A stretch of DNA of 41,854 nucleotides from Loktanella salsilacus (GCF_900114485.1 NZ_FOTF01000025.1:1-41854); one strand, 5' to 3'. Counted from the stretch's first letter, positions 25,726-34,240 are shown. Program-made: numbers and translations. The notes: generated from the sequence alone by a model not told the origin.

Positions 25726-26046
25726 TCAGCCTACGCGGGGAGGGTTCAAAAGAGATGAAGGCGCTGTTCCAGCAAGCCTGTTTGGCGGCCCAATGGACGC
25801 AGCGCGCCGCAGTTGCTGTGCGCCGTGGATCGTCGCAGCTTCGGGCACAAGCGCGACCCAGACATGGCACACGGGTGCCGCGTCATTCGCGTCACCGCAG
25901 CATGCGACAGTCGCGTCCGCTGCAGGGGTGTCGTTCCCTGCGTGTGCGGCATCGCCCATCACATGTTCGTGCCCACCAGCGGCGACGCTGGCAGTGACTG
26001 TGGTGCAAAGGACCAACAGAACGAGTAAGGCACGCAGGATCAACAT
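25726..26046 (-). CDS. Small secreted Cys/His protein beside the copper operon
   Basis: I do not know a named family for this 106-residue protein. It has a signal peptide (LILRALLVLLVLCTTVTASVA) and a His-rich start of the mature part (GGHEHVMGDAAHAG). Three cysteines follow in VACCGDANDAAPVCH. A conserved-looking C-terminal tail, AGTAPSSLLNPPRVG, resembles the end of the divergently encoded secreted protein (GGTSPAMLPKPPKHA). AGGGG lies 3 bases ahead of the ATG. It is probably a periplasmic metal-handling accessory. It points the same way as the DUF411 operon but ends 84 bases upstream of it. Confidence 0.65.
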   Translation of the reverse strand: MLILRALLVLLVLCTTVTASVAAGGHEHVMGDAAHAGNDTPAADATVACCGDANDAAPVCHVWVALVPEAATIHGAQQLRRAASIGPPNRLAGTAPSSLLNPPRVG

Positions 26047-26225
26047 GACCCCTACCTATGGTGGGTATGCCAACAAAAGCAAGTTGCTGAATGTGGGCGC
26101 GGCAGCGGGTCGCGGTTTGCGCGCGTTTGCAGCGTGCACGGGTGTGCGGCAACATGACGTGCCGTGAAACATGATCTGTTACTTTTGTGACTTGCAGTTC
26201 TGCCGTTCGGCGGTATCCACGGGAT

Positions 26226-26618
26226 ATGACGTCTGCCCTGCAAAACCCTTTTCGTGTAATCATGCAGCACCTTGCGGTGCTTTGTGTCATCGTGGGCTTG
26301 CTGGCACCGCTTGCGGCGCACGCAGCGATGGGCATGCAGTGCGATATGTCTGCCATGTCAGACATGCAGGCATCTGCAGCTGCGCACCATCACGGCGCAA
26401 GTGACGTTGACCAAACGCAGCCCCAGACCCAGACCCAGACATGCCACGAAACAGACGCGCTGTGTGCGGGCATGATTTGTTTTTATGCCATGCCTGTGGC
26501 CATGATCCAAAATGCATCATCCCGGATAGAGGTGATGGCAAATCCGGCGACGCTTGATGAAGCGGTGGCCGGCGGCACCAGCCCTGCCATGCTTCCCAAA
26601 CCCCCAAAACACGCCTGA
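26226..26618 (+). CDS. Small secreted Met/His-rich protein upstream of cusB
   Basis: A 130-residue protein with a signal peptide (HLAVLCVIVGLLAPLAAHA). The mature part has a Met/His-dense start (MGMQCDMSAMSDMQ, then AAHHHG), a Gln-Thr repeat (QPQTQTQT) and cysteines in TCHETDALCAGMICF. The end, GGTSPAMLPKPPKHA, matches the pattern of the divergent protein. Met/His-rich stretches of this kind bind Cu(I) or Ag(I) in the periplasm. The ATG at 26226 is preferred to the one at 26187 because the signal peptide follows it closely. It lies 97 bases ahead of cusB on the same strand and is probably co-regulated. Confidence 0.65.
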   Translation: MTSALQNPFRVIMQHLAVLCVIVGLLAPLAAHAAMGMQCDMSAMSDMQASAAAHHHGASDVDQTQPQTQTQTCHETDALCAGMICFYAMPVAMIQNASSRIEVMANPATLDEAVAGGTSPAMLPKPPKHA

Positions 26619-26715
26619 TCGATAACCGAGGGGCTGCGCCGTCAAATGGACCGCACCCCTTTTACAATTGATCTTTATCCACGGCGCGCAATGGCGGGCC
26701 GCGTGAGGGCACACG

Positions 26716-28917
26716 ATGAGCGGACGCTACGCAGCACTTTCCATTCTGGCGCTTGGGGCCGGTTTGGCCGGCGGCATTTCGGCTGAACGGTTTTACTTTA
26801 ACCGCGATGACACCATGGCGGATACGGGGCCAGAGGTCCTGTATTGGGTCGCGCCTATGGACGCGAACTTTCGCAAGGACGGTCCGGGCAAATCCCCAAT
26901 GGGGATGGACCTGATCCCGGTTTACGCAGGGGATGCGCCCGCCGCCGATCCATCCACCGTCACGCTTTCCGCGGCCGAGATTAACGCCATCGGCGTGCGC
27001 ACGGCCGTCGCCACAACGCAGGATATTTCCCAGACAATTCCGACCGTTGGCTATGTCGGCTATGACGATCACCTGACCAGCCATGTGCACACCCGCGTGG
27101 AAGGCTGGATCGAGGATCTGAAGGTCCGCGCCGTCGGGGACCGGGTGGCCAAGGGCGATCTGCTGTTCGCTATGTTCTCGCCCGAAATCGGATCGGCCAG
27201 CGCCGAACACATCCGCGCCCTGCAAGAGGGCAATACCCGCATCATCGAGATTTCGCGCAACCGCCTGCGCAGCGTCGGCATGTCGGACCACCAGATCACA
27301 CAGGTCGAAACCTCGCGCGAGATTGCGCGCAACCTGTCGGTCTATGCCCCGCAAGACGGCGTTGTCATCGGGATCGAGGCGGCGGATGGCATGTATCTGC
27401 AACCCAATGTCCGCGCCGTGTCCCTGACCGACTTGGCGACTGTCTGGCTGGTCGTCGATGTGTTCGAGCGGGACATCGCCCGCCTGACCGACGACATGAC
27501 CGCCGCGATCCGCTTTGAACACATGAACGGCCGCGTATTCGAAGGCCGTGTCGACTACATCTATCCCGAACTTGACGCCAAGACGCGGACCCTGCCCGTG
27601 CGGCTGGTCGTGGATAATGCCGAAGGGCTGCTGAAGCCGAATATGTTCGCAACTGTGGCCCTGTCCCCGGGCGCATCGCGGCTGGCGCTGACCGTCCCGA
27701 CAGAGGCGATTATCCGCACGGGCAGCGCCGAGCGTGTGATCCTAAAGACCGGCGAAGGCACCTTTGCCCCGCGTCTGATCACAACCGGTCTGCGCGATGA
27801 TTTCGACGAAGGCGGCCGCACCGAAGTCGTGCAGGGTTTGGCTGCGGGGGACGAAGTCGTCGCCTCGGCTCAGTTCCTGATCGACAGCGAAAGCGCGCTG
27901 AACGCGGGTCTGATGCGGATGGCCCCGACGGATGCGGCCCCCGCCAAGGGGGCCGGCACGCTGCTAGCCTTTGATCCCGAAACACGAAACGCGACGATCC
28001 GTCATGCCGCGCTTGATTCCTTGGGTTGGCCTGCGATGGAATCTAAGTTCCCCGTCCGCGCCGATGTGGCGATGGACCGCATGACCATCGGGCAAGACGT
28101 CGCCTTCCAGATTACAAGAGGCGCCGGAGGACTGCTGTATCTGTCCGATGTCCGCAGCGACGACGGGATCGCTGCGACCGGGGTTGGCGTGGTCGAAGGC
28201 GTCACCGCTGACGGCAAGCTGACCATGAACCACGAGCCGATCCCCGATTTGGGCTGGCCCGCGATGGTGATGGATATGCCTGTGGCGGGCGTAGACACCG
28301 CAGCTGTCACGGTCGGCACCGCCGTCAACTTTGATCTCGCCAAGGACGGCGATACCTTTGTGATTGTCGGCGTGCGCCCGGTGGAAGACGGCATGCAAAT
28401 GGAGATGCCTGAAACCTCTGCCGTAACGCCAGCCCCCACAACCGCCGCCCCGATCACCGTTGCAGGCACCATTGACGCCGTCGATGTGGCTGCCCGCCGC
28501 GCCACGATCACCCATGGCAACATCACCGAAATTGGCATGCCGGGCATGACAATGGACTTTGACCTGACGGCCGCCGTCGATCCCGCGGCCCTGCCCGTCG
28601 GCGTGGCAACGACCCTGACCTTTGACCGCCCGGACGGCATGACGATGGTGCTGGCTGCGGCAGAAATGCCAAAACCCCCGATGACGGTGACCGGCACCAT
28701 CAACACCATCGACCCCGAGGCCGGCATGGCCAATATCACCCACGGCCCGATGGTCGATATCGGCATGCCCGGCATGACGATGGACTTTGCCGTGGACCCG
28801 GCGCTTGCGGCGGGCGATCTGCCGATTGGGCAGGACGTGACGCTGTTGATGACGCGCAACGATGATTTCACGCTGACGCTGGTGGGCGTGGCAGATGATC
28901 AGCAGGTCGGCCAATGA
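26716..28917 (+). CDS. cusB: CusB-type efflux adaptor fused to four CusF-like domains
   Basis: A 733-residue periplasmic adaptor for a Cu(I)/Ag(I) RND pump. It has an N-terminal hydrophobic anchor (residues 5-22) and a heavy-metal-binding motif at 43-70 (YWVAPMDANFRKDGPGKSPM, GMDLIPVY). The barrel-hairpin-lipoyl core spans about 75-405 (VHTRVEGWIEDLKVRAVGD, SVYAPQDGVVIGI). Escherichia coli CusB ends near this point. Here four CusF-like domains follow: about 414-480, 489-560, 581-650 and 656-728. Candidate ligands are H430/W438/M441 (M49 position is Ser), H506/W514/M517/M519, H600/M608/M611/M613 and H676/M684/M687/M689. Their spacing equals that of CusF H36/W44/M47/M49. The stop overlaps the cusA start (ATGA). 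Confidence 0.92.
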   Translation: MSGRYAALSILALGAGLAGGISAERFYFNRDDTMADTGPEVLYWVAPMDANFRKDGPGKSPMGMDLIPVYAGDAPAADPSTVTLSAAEINAIGVRTAVATTQDISQTIPTVGYVGYDDHLTSHVHTRVEGWIEDLKVRAVGDRVAKGDLLFAMFSPEIGSASAEHIRALQEGNTRIIEISRNRLRSVGMSDHQITQVETSREIARNLSVYAPQDGVVIGIEAADGMYLQPNVRAVSLTDLATVWLVVDVFERDIARLTDDMTAAIRFEHMNGRVFEGRVDYIYPELDAKTRTLPVRLVVDNAEGLLKPNMFATVALSPGASRLALTVPTEAIIRTGSAERVILKTGEGTFAPRLITTGLRDDFDEGGRTEVVQGLAAGDEVVASAQFLIDSESALNAGLMRMAPTDAAPAKGAGTLLAFDPETRNATIRHAALDSLGWPAMESKFPVRADVAMDRMTIGQDVAFQITRGAGGLLYLSDVRSDDGIAATGVGVVEGVTADGKLTMNHEPIPDLGWPAMVMDMPVAGVDTAAVTVGTAVNFDLAKDGDTFVIVGVRPVEDGMQMEMPETSAVTPAPTTAAPITVAGTIDAVDVAARRATITHGNITEIGMPGMTMDFDLTAAVDPAALPVGVATTLTFDRPDGMTMVLAAAEMPKPPMTVTGTINTIDPEAGMANITHGPMVDIGMPGMTMDFAVDPALAAGDLPIGQDVTLLMTRNDDFTLTLVGVADDQQVGQ

Positions 28918-31900
28918 TCCCTGCCATCATCCGCGCGTCCATCGCGAACCGCTTTCTGGTGCTCGCGGTCAGCGTCATGATCGCCATCGCTGGCGTCTGG
29001 GCCGTACGCGAAACGCCTGTTGACGCGATCCCCGACCTGTCGGACGTGCAGGTCATCATCAAGACGCCCTACGCAGGCCAAGCCCCGCAAGTGGTCGAAG
29101 ATCAGGTCACCTATCCCATCACCACGGCCATGCTTGCGGTGCCGGGGGCGACGGACGTGCGCGGGTTTTCGTTCTTTGGCGACAGCTACGTCTATGTCGT
29201 GTTCGAGGATGGCACCGACCTGTACTGGGCGCGGTCACGGGTGCTGGAATACCTCAGCCAGATCACGTCGAACCTGCCTGACGGGGTGTCGCCCGAACTG
29301 GGACCGGACGCCACCGGTGTCGGCTGGATCTATCAATATGCGCTGATCGACCGGACCGGAAATCACGACCTGTCCGAACTGCGCACGCTTCAGGACTGGT
29401 TCCTGAAATACGAGCTTCAGACCGTCGATGGCGTGTCAGAGGTCGCCACCATCGGCGGCATGGTCAAGCAGTATCAGGTCGTGATCGACCCCAACAAACT
29501 GCGCGCCTATGACCTGACGCTCGCACAAGTGCGCGGCGCGATCCAAGGCGCAAACCGCGAAACCGGCGGCAGCGTGATCGAGATGGGCGAGGCGGAATAT
29601 ATGGTCCGCTCTACCGGGTATGTGGACGAACTGTCCGATCTGGCCAGCGCGCCGCTGATGGTGAACGCGCGCGGTGCCGCAGTGACGCTGGGCGACGTGG
29701 CCGACATCCGGCTGGGGCCAGAACTGCGTCGCGGTGTCGGTGAATTTGGCGGGATCGGTGACGCTGTCGGCGGTGTCGTGATCCTGCGCTGGGGCGGCAA
29801 TGCCCTGTCCACGATCAAGGCGGTCGAGGCGCGGATCGAAGAGCTGCGCCCCAACCTACCAGAGGGCGTCGAGATCGTCACGACCTACAACCGCGCCGGC
29901 GTGATCGAGCGCGCGATTGAGAACCTGTCGGACAAACTGACCGAGGAATTTATCGTCGTCGTGCTGGTCTGTGCCGCGTTCCTGCTGCACATCCGGTCGT
30001 CGCTGGTGATCGTGCTGTCACTGCCCTTGGGTATTTTCGTCGCGGTCATCGTGATGAAGCTGCAAGGCGTGAACGCCAACATCATGTCCCTTGGCGGCAT
30101 CGCAATCGCCATCGGCGCGATGGTGGACGCAGCGATTGTGATGATCGAAGCGATGCACAGGCGGATCGAAAAGGAACCCCTGACGCCGCAAAACCGCTGG
30201 CGCATCGTGACGGAGTGTTGCGAAGAAGTCGGCCCTGCCCTGTTCTTTTCCCTCGCCATCATTGCAGTCAGTTTCCTGCCCGTCTTTGTGCTGGAAAGCC
30301 AAGAAGGACGCCTGTTCAAACCGCTGGCGTTCACCAAAACCTATGCCATGGCCGCGGCCTCTATCCTGTCGATCACGCTGGTGCCGGTTCTGATGGGCTA
30401 CTTCGTGCGGGGCCGCATCCTGCCAGAGCATAAGAACCCGCTGAACCGCTTCGTCATCTGGATCTACCGCCCGTTTCTGGATGCCGCCGTCGCGTGGCCC
30501 TATGCCACGACGCTGCTGGCTGTCGTGCTGGTGGGGTCGATGGCGTGGCCCCTGCAACGCATCGGCACGGAATTCATGCCCGAACTGAACGAGGGCGATT
30601 TCCTTTACATGCCATCGCTGTATCCCGGCGTGTCCATCGGTAAAGCGCGCGAGGTTCTGCAACAGACTGACCGCCTGATCGCCACAGTGCCAGAGGTGCT
30701 GACCGTTCACGGCAAGCTGGGCCGCGCCGACAGCGCCACCGACCCTGCCCCCCTAACGATGATCGAAACCACTGTGCAGCTAAAGCCAGAGGCGGAGTGG
30801 CGCGAGGGCATGACCATGGAAGGCATCCGCGCGGAACTTGACCGCGCCGTGCAAATCCCCGGCGTCACCAATGTATGGATTCAGCCAATCAAGAACCGGA
30901 TCGACATGCTGGCGACGGGCATCAAGACACCCGTCGGCGTCAAAATCTCGGGCGCTGATCTGAAGGTGATCGAAACCATCGGCATCGCGGTTGAACAGGC
31001 CGTCGCCGGGATCGACGGCACCGCCTCGGCCTATGCCGAACGCCCGGTCGGCGGGCGCTTTATCGAGATTAACGTCAACCGCGACGAGGCCGCGCGCTAT
31101 ATGATGAGCGTGCGAGACGTCCAAGACGTCGTGCAGACCGCCATCGGCGGCATGCAGGTGTCCGAGAGCGTCGAAGGGCTGGAACGCTTTCCGATCAACC
31201 TGCGGTATCCGCAGGAATGGCGCAACAGCCCCGAACGCCTGCGCGATTTGCCTGTCGTCACACCGTCAGGCGCGCATATCCCGCTGGGTGCCATTGCAGA
31301 GATCGCCATCGTCGACGGCCCCGGCATGATCCGGTCCGAAAACGCGCGGCGCACGGGCTTTGTTTTCATCGACATCGCGGGGCGCGATCTGGGCGGCTAT
31401 GTGAACGAAGCGCGCGATCTTGTCGCCCGCACTGTCGATCTGCCCACGGGCTATTCCATCGCGTGGTCCGGGCAATACGAATACATCGAACGGATGCAGG
31501 ACCGGCTAGCGCTGGTGGCCCCGGCGACGCTGCTGATCATCACCCTGATGCTGTTCATGGCCTTTAGCCGCGTGACAGAGGTGGCGATCATTTTGGCCGC
31601 CCTACCCGTGGCCTTGGCGGGCGGGGTCTGGCTGATCTGGTACCTAAGTTTTGATATCTCGGTCGCCGTGCTGGTCGGATTTATCGCGCTGGCCGGGGTC
31701 GCGGTGGAAACAGCCATCGTCATGCTGCTTTACCTGAACCTTGCGTGGGAAAAGCGCAAAAAGGTCGCCGTTGCCGAACAGCGCGATCTGACGCCAGTGG
31801 ACGTCGAACAGGTCGTGTTTGAAGGCGCGCTGCTGCGGGTGCGCCCCAAGGTGATGACCGTCGCCACGATCTTTGCCGGGCTGATCCCGATCATGTATGG

Positions 31901-32105
31901 CCACGGCACCGGGTCAGAGATCATGCAGCGGATCGCGGCCCCGATGGTTGGCGGCATGGCGACTGCCACGCTGCTGACCCTGCTCGTGATCCCCGCAATT
32001 TTTGTGATCTGGAAACGCTTTGCGCTACCCCGCGTCAACGCTGAACGGCTGGCCGGCGCGCATGACGCCCCTGTCACCGGACCCCATGCGGTGCCGGGCG
32101 AATGA
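28914..32105 (+). CDS. cusA: CusA-type Cu(I)/Ag(I) RND efflux pump
   Basis: A 1063-residue heavy-metal RND transporter with the usual 12 membrane helices and two large periplasmic loops. It takes Cu(I)/Ag(I) from the periplasm and exports it using the proton gradient. The three methionines that form the metal site of Escherichia coli CusA are in place: M566 in DFLYMPS, M616 in APLTMIE and M665 in NRIDMLATG. The proton-relay aspartate of helix 4 is in GAMVDAAIVMIEAMH. This identifies the monovalent (CusA) rather than divalent (CzcA) branch. It overlaps cusB by 4 bases and is followed by cusF. Confidence 0.96.
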   Translation: MIPAIIRASIANRFLVLAVSVMIAIAGVWAVRETPVDAIPDLSDVQVIIKTPYAGQAPQVVEDQVTYPITTAMLAVPGATDVRGFSFFGDSYVYVVFEDGTDLYWARSRVLEYLSQITSNLPDGVSPELGPDATGVGWIYQYALIDRTGNHDLSELRTLQDWFLKYELQTVDGVSEVATIGGMVKQYQVVIDPNKLRAYDLTLAQVRGAIQGANRETGGSVIEMGEAEYMVRSTGYVDELSDLASAPLMVNARGAAVTLGDVADIRLGPELRRGVGEFGGIGDAVGGVVILRWGGNALSTIKAVEARIEELRPNLPEGVEIVTTYNRAGVIERAIENLSDKLTEEFIVVVLVCAAFLLHIRSSLVIVLSLPLGIFVAVIVMKLQGVNANIMSLGGIAIAIGAMVDAAIVMIEAMHRRIEKEPLTPQNRWRIVTECCEEVGPALFFSLAIIAVSFLPVFVLESQEGRLFKPLAFTKTYAMAAASILSITLVPVLMGYFVRGRILPEHKNPLNRFVIWIYRPFLDAAVAWPYATTLLAVVLVGSMAWPLQRIGTEFMPELNEGDFLYMPSLYPGVSIGKAREVLQQTDRLIATVPEVLTVHGKLGRADSATDPAPLTMIETTVQLKPEAEWREGMTMEGIRAELDRAVQIPGVTNVWIQPIKNRIDMLATGIKTPVGVKISGADLKVIETIGIAVEQAVAGIDGTASAYAERPVGGRFIEINVNRDEAARYMMSVRDVQDVVQTAIGGMQVSESVEGLERFPINLRYPQEWRNSPERLRDLPVVTPSGAHIPLGAIAEIAIVDGPGMIRSENARRTGFVFIDIAGRDLGGYVNEARDLVARTVDLPTGYSIAWSGQYEYIERMQDRLALVAPATLLIITLMLFMAFSRVTEVAIILAALPVALAGGVWLIWYLSFDISVAVLVGFIALAGVAVETAIVMLLYLNLAWEKRKKVAVAEQRDLTPVDVEQVVFEGALLRVRPKVMTVATIFAGLIPIMYGHGTGSEIMQRIAAPMVGGMATATLLTLLVIPAIFVIWKRFALPRVNAERLAGAHDAPVTGPHAVPGE

Positions 32106-32146
32106 TCGCCCAGCCCCATAACCCAAACCCCAAGAAGGAGACGACG

Positions 32147-32539
32147 ATGCACAAGACACTCACACTGGTGACAGGCCTAATCCTCAGCGCAGGCACAGCC
32201 TTTGCCCAAACAAACGACATGACAAACGACATGACCAGCATGGATCATGGCGCGATGGATCACAGCACCATGGGCCACGGCGAAACGCCGATGGATCAGG
32301 CGGTGCTGGACAGCGCCATTCATGTAAAGGCGATCGTTCATTCAATGGGCGATGGCACCGTCAACGTCAGCCACGAACCGATCCCCGAAATCGGTTGGCC
32401 CGCGATGACCATGGACATGACGCTGATGGAAAATGCCGAAGTCATGGAAGACATGGCCGACGGTCAGGCCGTGACAATGATGCTGATCAAAGGCGAAGAC
32501 GGCATGTACGGCGTCGCGGCGCTTGTGCCCGACATGTGA
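32147..32539 (+). CDS. cusF: CusF-like periplasmic copper/silver chaperone
   Basis: A 130-residue secreted metallochaperone. The signal peptide ends near AFA (about residue 20). A Met/His-rich tail follows (MTNDMTSMDHGAMDHSTMG), then the CusF beta-barrel at about residues 55-130 with H76, W84, M87 and M89 in the same spacing as CusF H36/W44/M47/M49. CusF binds Cu(I) through Met-Met-His with a Trp cap and passes it to CusB. Its core segment closely resembles domain 2 of the CusB fusion (HEPIPDLGWPAM versus HEPIPEIGWPAM), so the two probably share a recent origin. AAGGAG lies 6 bases ahead of the ATG. Earlier in-frame ATG at 32102 overlaps the cusA end. Confidence 0.92.
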   Translation: MHKTLTLVTGLILSAGTAFAQTNDMTNDMTSMDHGAMDHSTMGHGETPMDQAVLDSAIHVKAIVHSMGDGTVNVSHEPIPEIGWPAMTMDMTLMENAEVMEDMADGQAVTMMLIKGEDGMYGVAALVPDM

Positions 32540-32548
32540 TTGATCGGT

Positions 32549-32572
32549 CGAGGCCCGGTGCGCCGGGCCTCG
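32549..32572 (+). terminator. terminator hairpin after cusF
   Basis: CGAGGCCCGG (32549-32558) pairs perfectly with CCGGGCCTCG (32563-32572) around TGCG, 10 bases past the cusF stop. A second weaker hairpin (AGCGCCG/CGGCGCT, 32576-32598) follows. Neither has a long U-tract. Confidence 0.65.
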
Positions 32573-32712
32573 GCCAGCGCCGCTGTTCTAACGGCGCTTA
32601 TTAACTAAGCACTGACGCCCGGCGCGGGGCAAAACTGCCCTACATCCCCACGACCGCCAACAAATTCTCTTGCCCGGTGCGCGTTTCGCAATTAATCAGC
32701 GCGTGTCACATA

Positions 32713-32900
32713 AGCTTGTGCAGGAGAGACCAGTCCTGACCTGGCGCCGAAGGAGCAACCCCCCGGAAACTCTCAGGCAAACGGACTGCACGAAAGCTGA
32801 CAATCTGGAAAGCGGTCCGGTCATTCCCGGGCCCACCGAAGGGGAAAGCAGAAGGGTCGCTTCTGCGTAAACTCTCAGGTTCATCGACAGAGGGGGTCGT
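32713..32900 (+). promoter_or_regulatory. tandem glycine riboswitch upstream of the dadA-type gene
   Basis: Two consecutive glycine aptamers. The first is closed by GTGCAG (32718-32723) with CTGCAC (32786-32791) and contains GGAGAGACC, CCGAAGGAGCAA and AAACTCTCAGGCAAA. The second (about 32800-32896) contains CCACCGAAGGGGAAAGC, AAACTCTCAGGTTCA and the classic ending ACAGAGGGGG. The duplicated CCGAAGG...AAACTCTCAGG pattern is diagnostic of the gcvT-type glycine riboswitch. A weak -35/-10 pair (TTGCCC at 32670, TTAATC at 32692) could be the promoter. The start codon is about 55 bases further on. Expected action: glycine binding raises expression of the downstream gene. Confidence 0.95.
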
Positions 32901-32953
32901 TGGCGCAGGTATCCTGCGTCGAAACGTGATCTGTTGATAAGGCTATGTGATCT

Positions 32954-34180
32954 ATGAAGAAAATTGCTGTAATCGGAGCCGGCGTGACCGGTGTAACAAC
33001 CGCCTATGCCCTGCTGAACCGGGGCTACGCGGTCACCGTGTTTGACCAGAACCGCTATGCGGCGATGGATACGTCGTTCGCCAATGGCGGACAGCTGTCC
33101 GCGTCCAACGCCGAGGTGTGGAATCAGTGGTCCACCGTCATCAAGGGTCTGAAATACATGACCCAGCGCAGCGCCCCGCTGCTGGTGAACCCCAAGCCAA
33201 GCTGGCACAAATATTCGTGGATGGCCGAATTCGTCGCCAATATCCCGCATTACCGCAAAAACACCGTGGAAACCGTGCGCCTTGCGATCACCGCGCGCGA
33301 GCATTTGCACGCGACGGCCAAGAAAGAAGGCTTTGCCTTTGACGTCGAAGAGCGCGGGATTCTGCACGTCTATAAGGACAAGAAAGATTACCAGCACGCC
33401 GAGCGGGTAAACGCCCTGCTGGCCGAAGGCGGGCTAGAGCGCAATGCCGTTTCCCCGTCCGAGATCAAGACGATTGAACCTGCTGTGCACGGCGATTTTT
33501 ACGGCGGTTTCTTTACGCCGTCGGACGCCACCGGCGACATTCACATGTATAGCCGCGGGCTGTCGGATGCCTGCCAGAAAAAGGGTGTGACGTTCCACTA
33601 TAGCTCTGACGTGACCAACATCGCGCCGCAGGATGGCGGGCATTTGGTCAAGTGGAAGGACAACAAAGGCGCGAAGTTCGATGCCGAGTTCGACGCTGTC
33701 GTGATCTGCGCCGGTGTGACCAGCCGCAAGTTCGGCAAGATGCTGGGCGACCGGGTGAACATCTATCCGGTGAAAGGCTATTCCATCACCGTGAAACTGG
33801 ACGACGACAAAAGCCGCGAAGCCGCCCCTTGGGTCAGCTTGCTGGACGATAAGGCCAAGGTCGTCACCTCGCGTCTGGGCAATGACCGTCTGCGGATCGC
33901 TGGCACGGCAGAGTTCAACGGCTACAACTGGGACATCCGCGATGACCGGGTGCAGCCGCTGGTCCGCTGGGTCGAGGATTACTTTCCCGACGTCGTCACC
34001 GAACATGCAATACCTTGGGCGGGCCTGCGTCCGATGATGCCGAACATGCTGCCCAAGGTCGATGCGGGCAAGCGTCCGGGCGTCTATTACAACACAGGCC
34101 ACGGCCACCTTGGCTGGACTCTGTCGGCGGCCACGGCCGAAATTATCGGCGATAAGATCAAGGCGGATATGCCTGCCTGA
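32954..34180 (+). CDS. dadA: DadA-type FAD-dependent amino acid dehydrogenase under a glycine riboswitch
   Basis: A 408-residue flavoprotein of the DAO superfamily. The FAD-binding fold opens the protein (KIAVIGAGVTGVTTAYALLNRGYAVTVFDQ, read as strand-loop-helix-strand), followed by TSFANGGQLSASNAEVW, typical for D-amino acid dehydrogenase small subunits. The C-terminal FAD motif is in GVYYNTGHGHLGWTLS. DadA passes electrons from D-amino acids to the respiratory chain at the membrane. The glycine riboswitch in front suggests that glycine itself, or a related small amino acid such as sarcosine, is the relevant substrate or signal; that is inference. The gene is a single unit ending in a strong hairpin. 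Confidence 0.92.
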   Translation: MKKIAVIGAGVTGVTTAYALLNRGYAVTVFDQNRYAAMDTSFANGGQLSASNAEVWNQWSTVIKGLKYMTQRSAPLLVNPKPSWHKYSWMAEFVANIPHYRKNTVETVRLAITAREHLHATAKKEGFAFDVEERGILHVYKDKKDYQHAERVNALLAEGGLERNAVSPSEIKTIEPAVHGDFYGGFFTPSDATGDIHMYSRGLSDACQKKGVTFHYSSDVTNIAPQDGGHLVKWKDNKGAKFDAEFDAVVICAGVTSRKFGKMLGDRVNIYPVKGYSITVKLDDDKSREAAPWVSLLDDKAKVVTSRLGNDRLRIAGTAEFNGYNWDIRDDRVQPLVRWVEDYFPDVVTEHAIPWAGLRPMMPNMLPKVDAGKRPGVYYNTGHGHLGWTLSAATAEIIGDKIKADMPA

Positions 34181-34204
34181 TCAAAGGCTTCTAAAACAAA
34201 GCTT

Positions 34205-34233
34205 ACGGCGGCCCCGTTCCATGGGGCCGCCGT
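34205..34233. terminator. bidirectional terminator between dadA and the FAH-family gene
   Basis: ACGGCGGCCCC (34205-34215) pairs perfectly with GGGGCCGCCGT (34223-34233), followed by TTTT on the plus strand. It lies between two convergent genes. Confidence 0.85.
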
Positions 34234-34240
34234 TTTCGTA

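Noticed and set aside
25642-26225. CueR-type copper promoter
   Set aside because: I looked for the spaced palindrome typical of CueR/MerR promoters ahead of the copper genes and found no convincing match.
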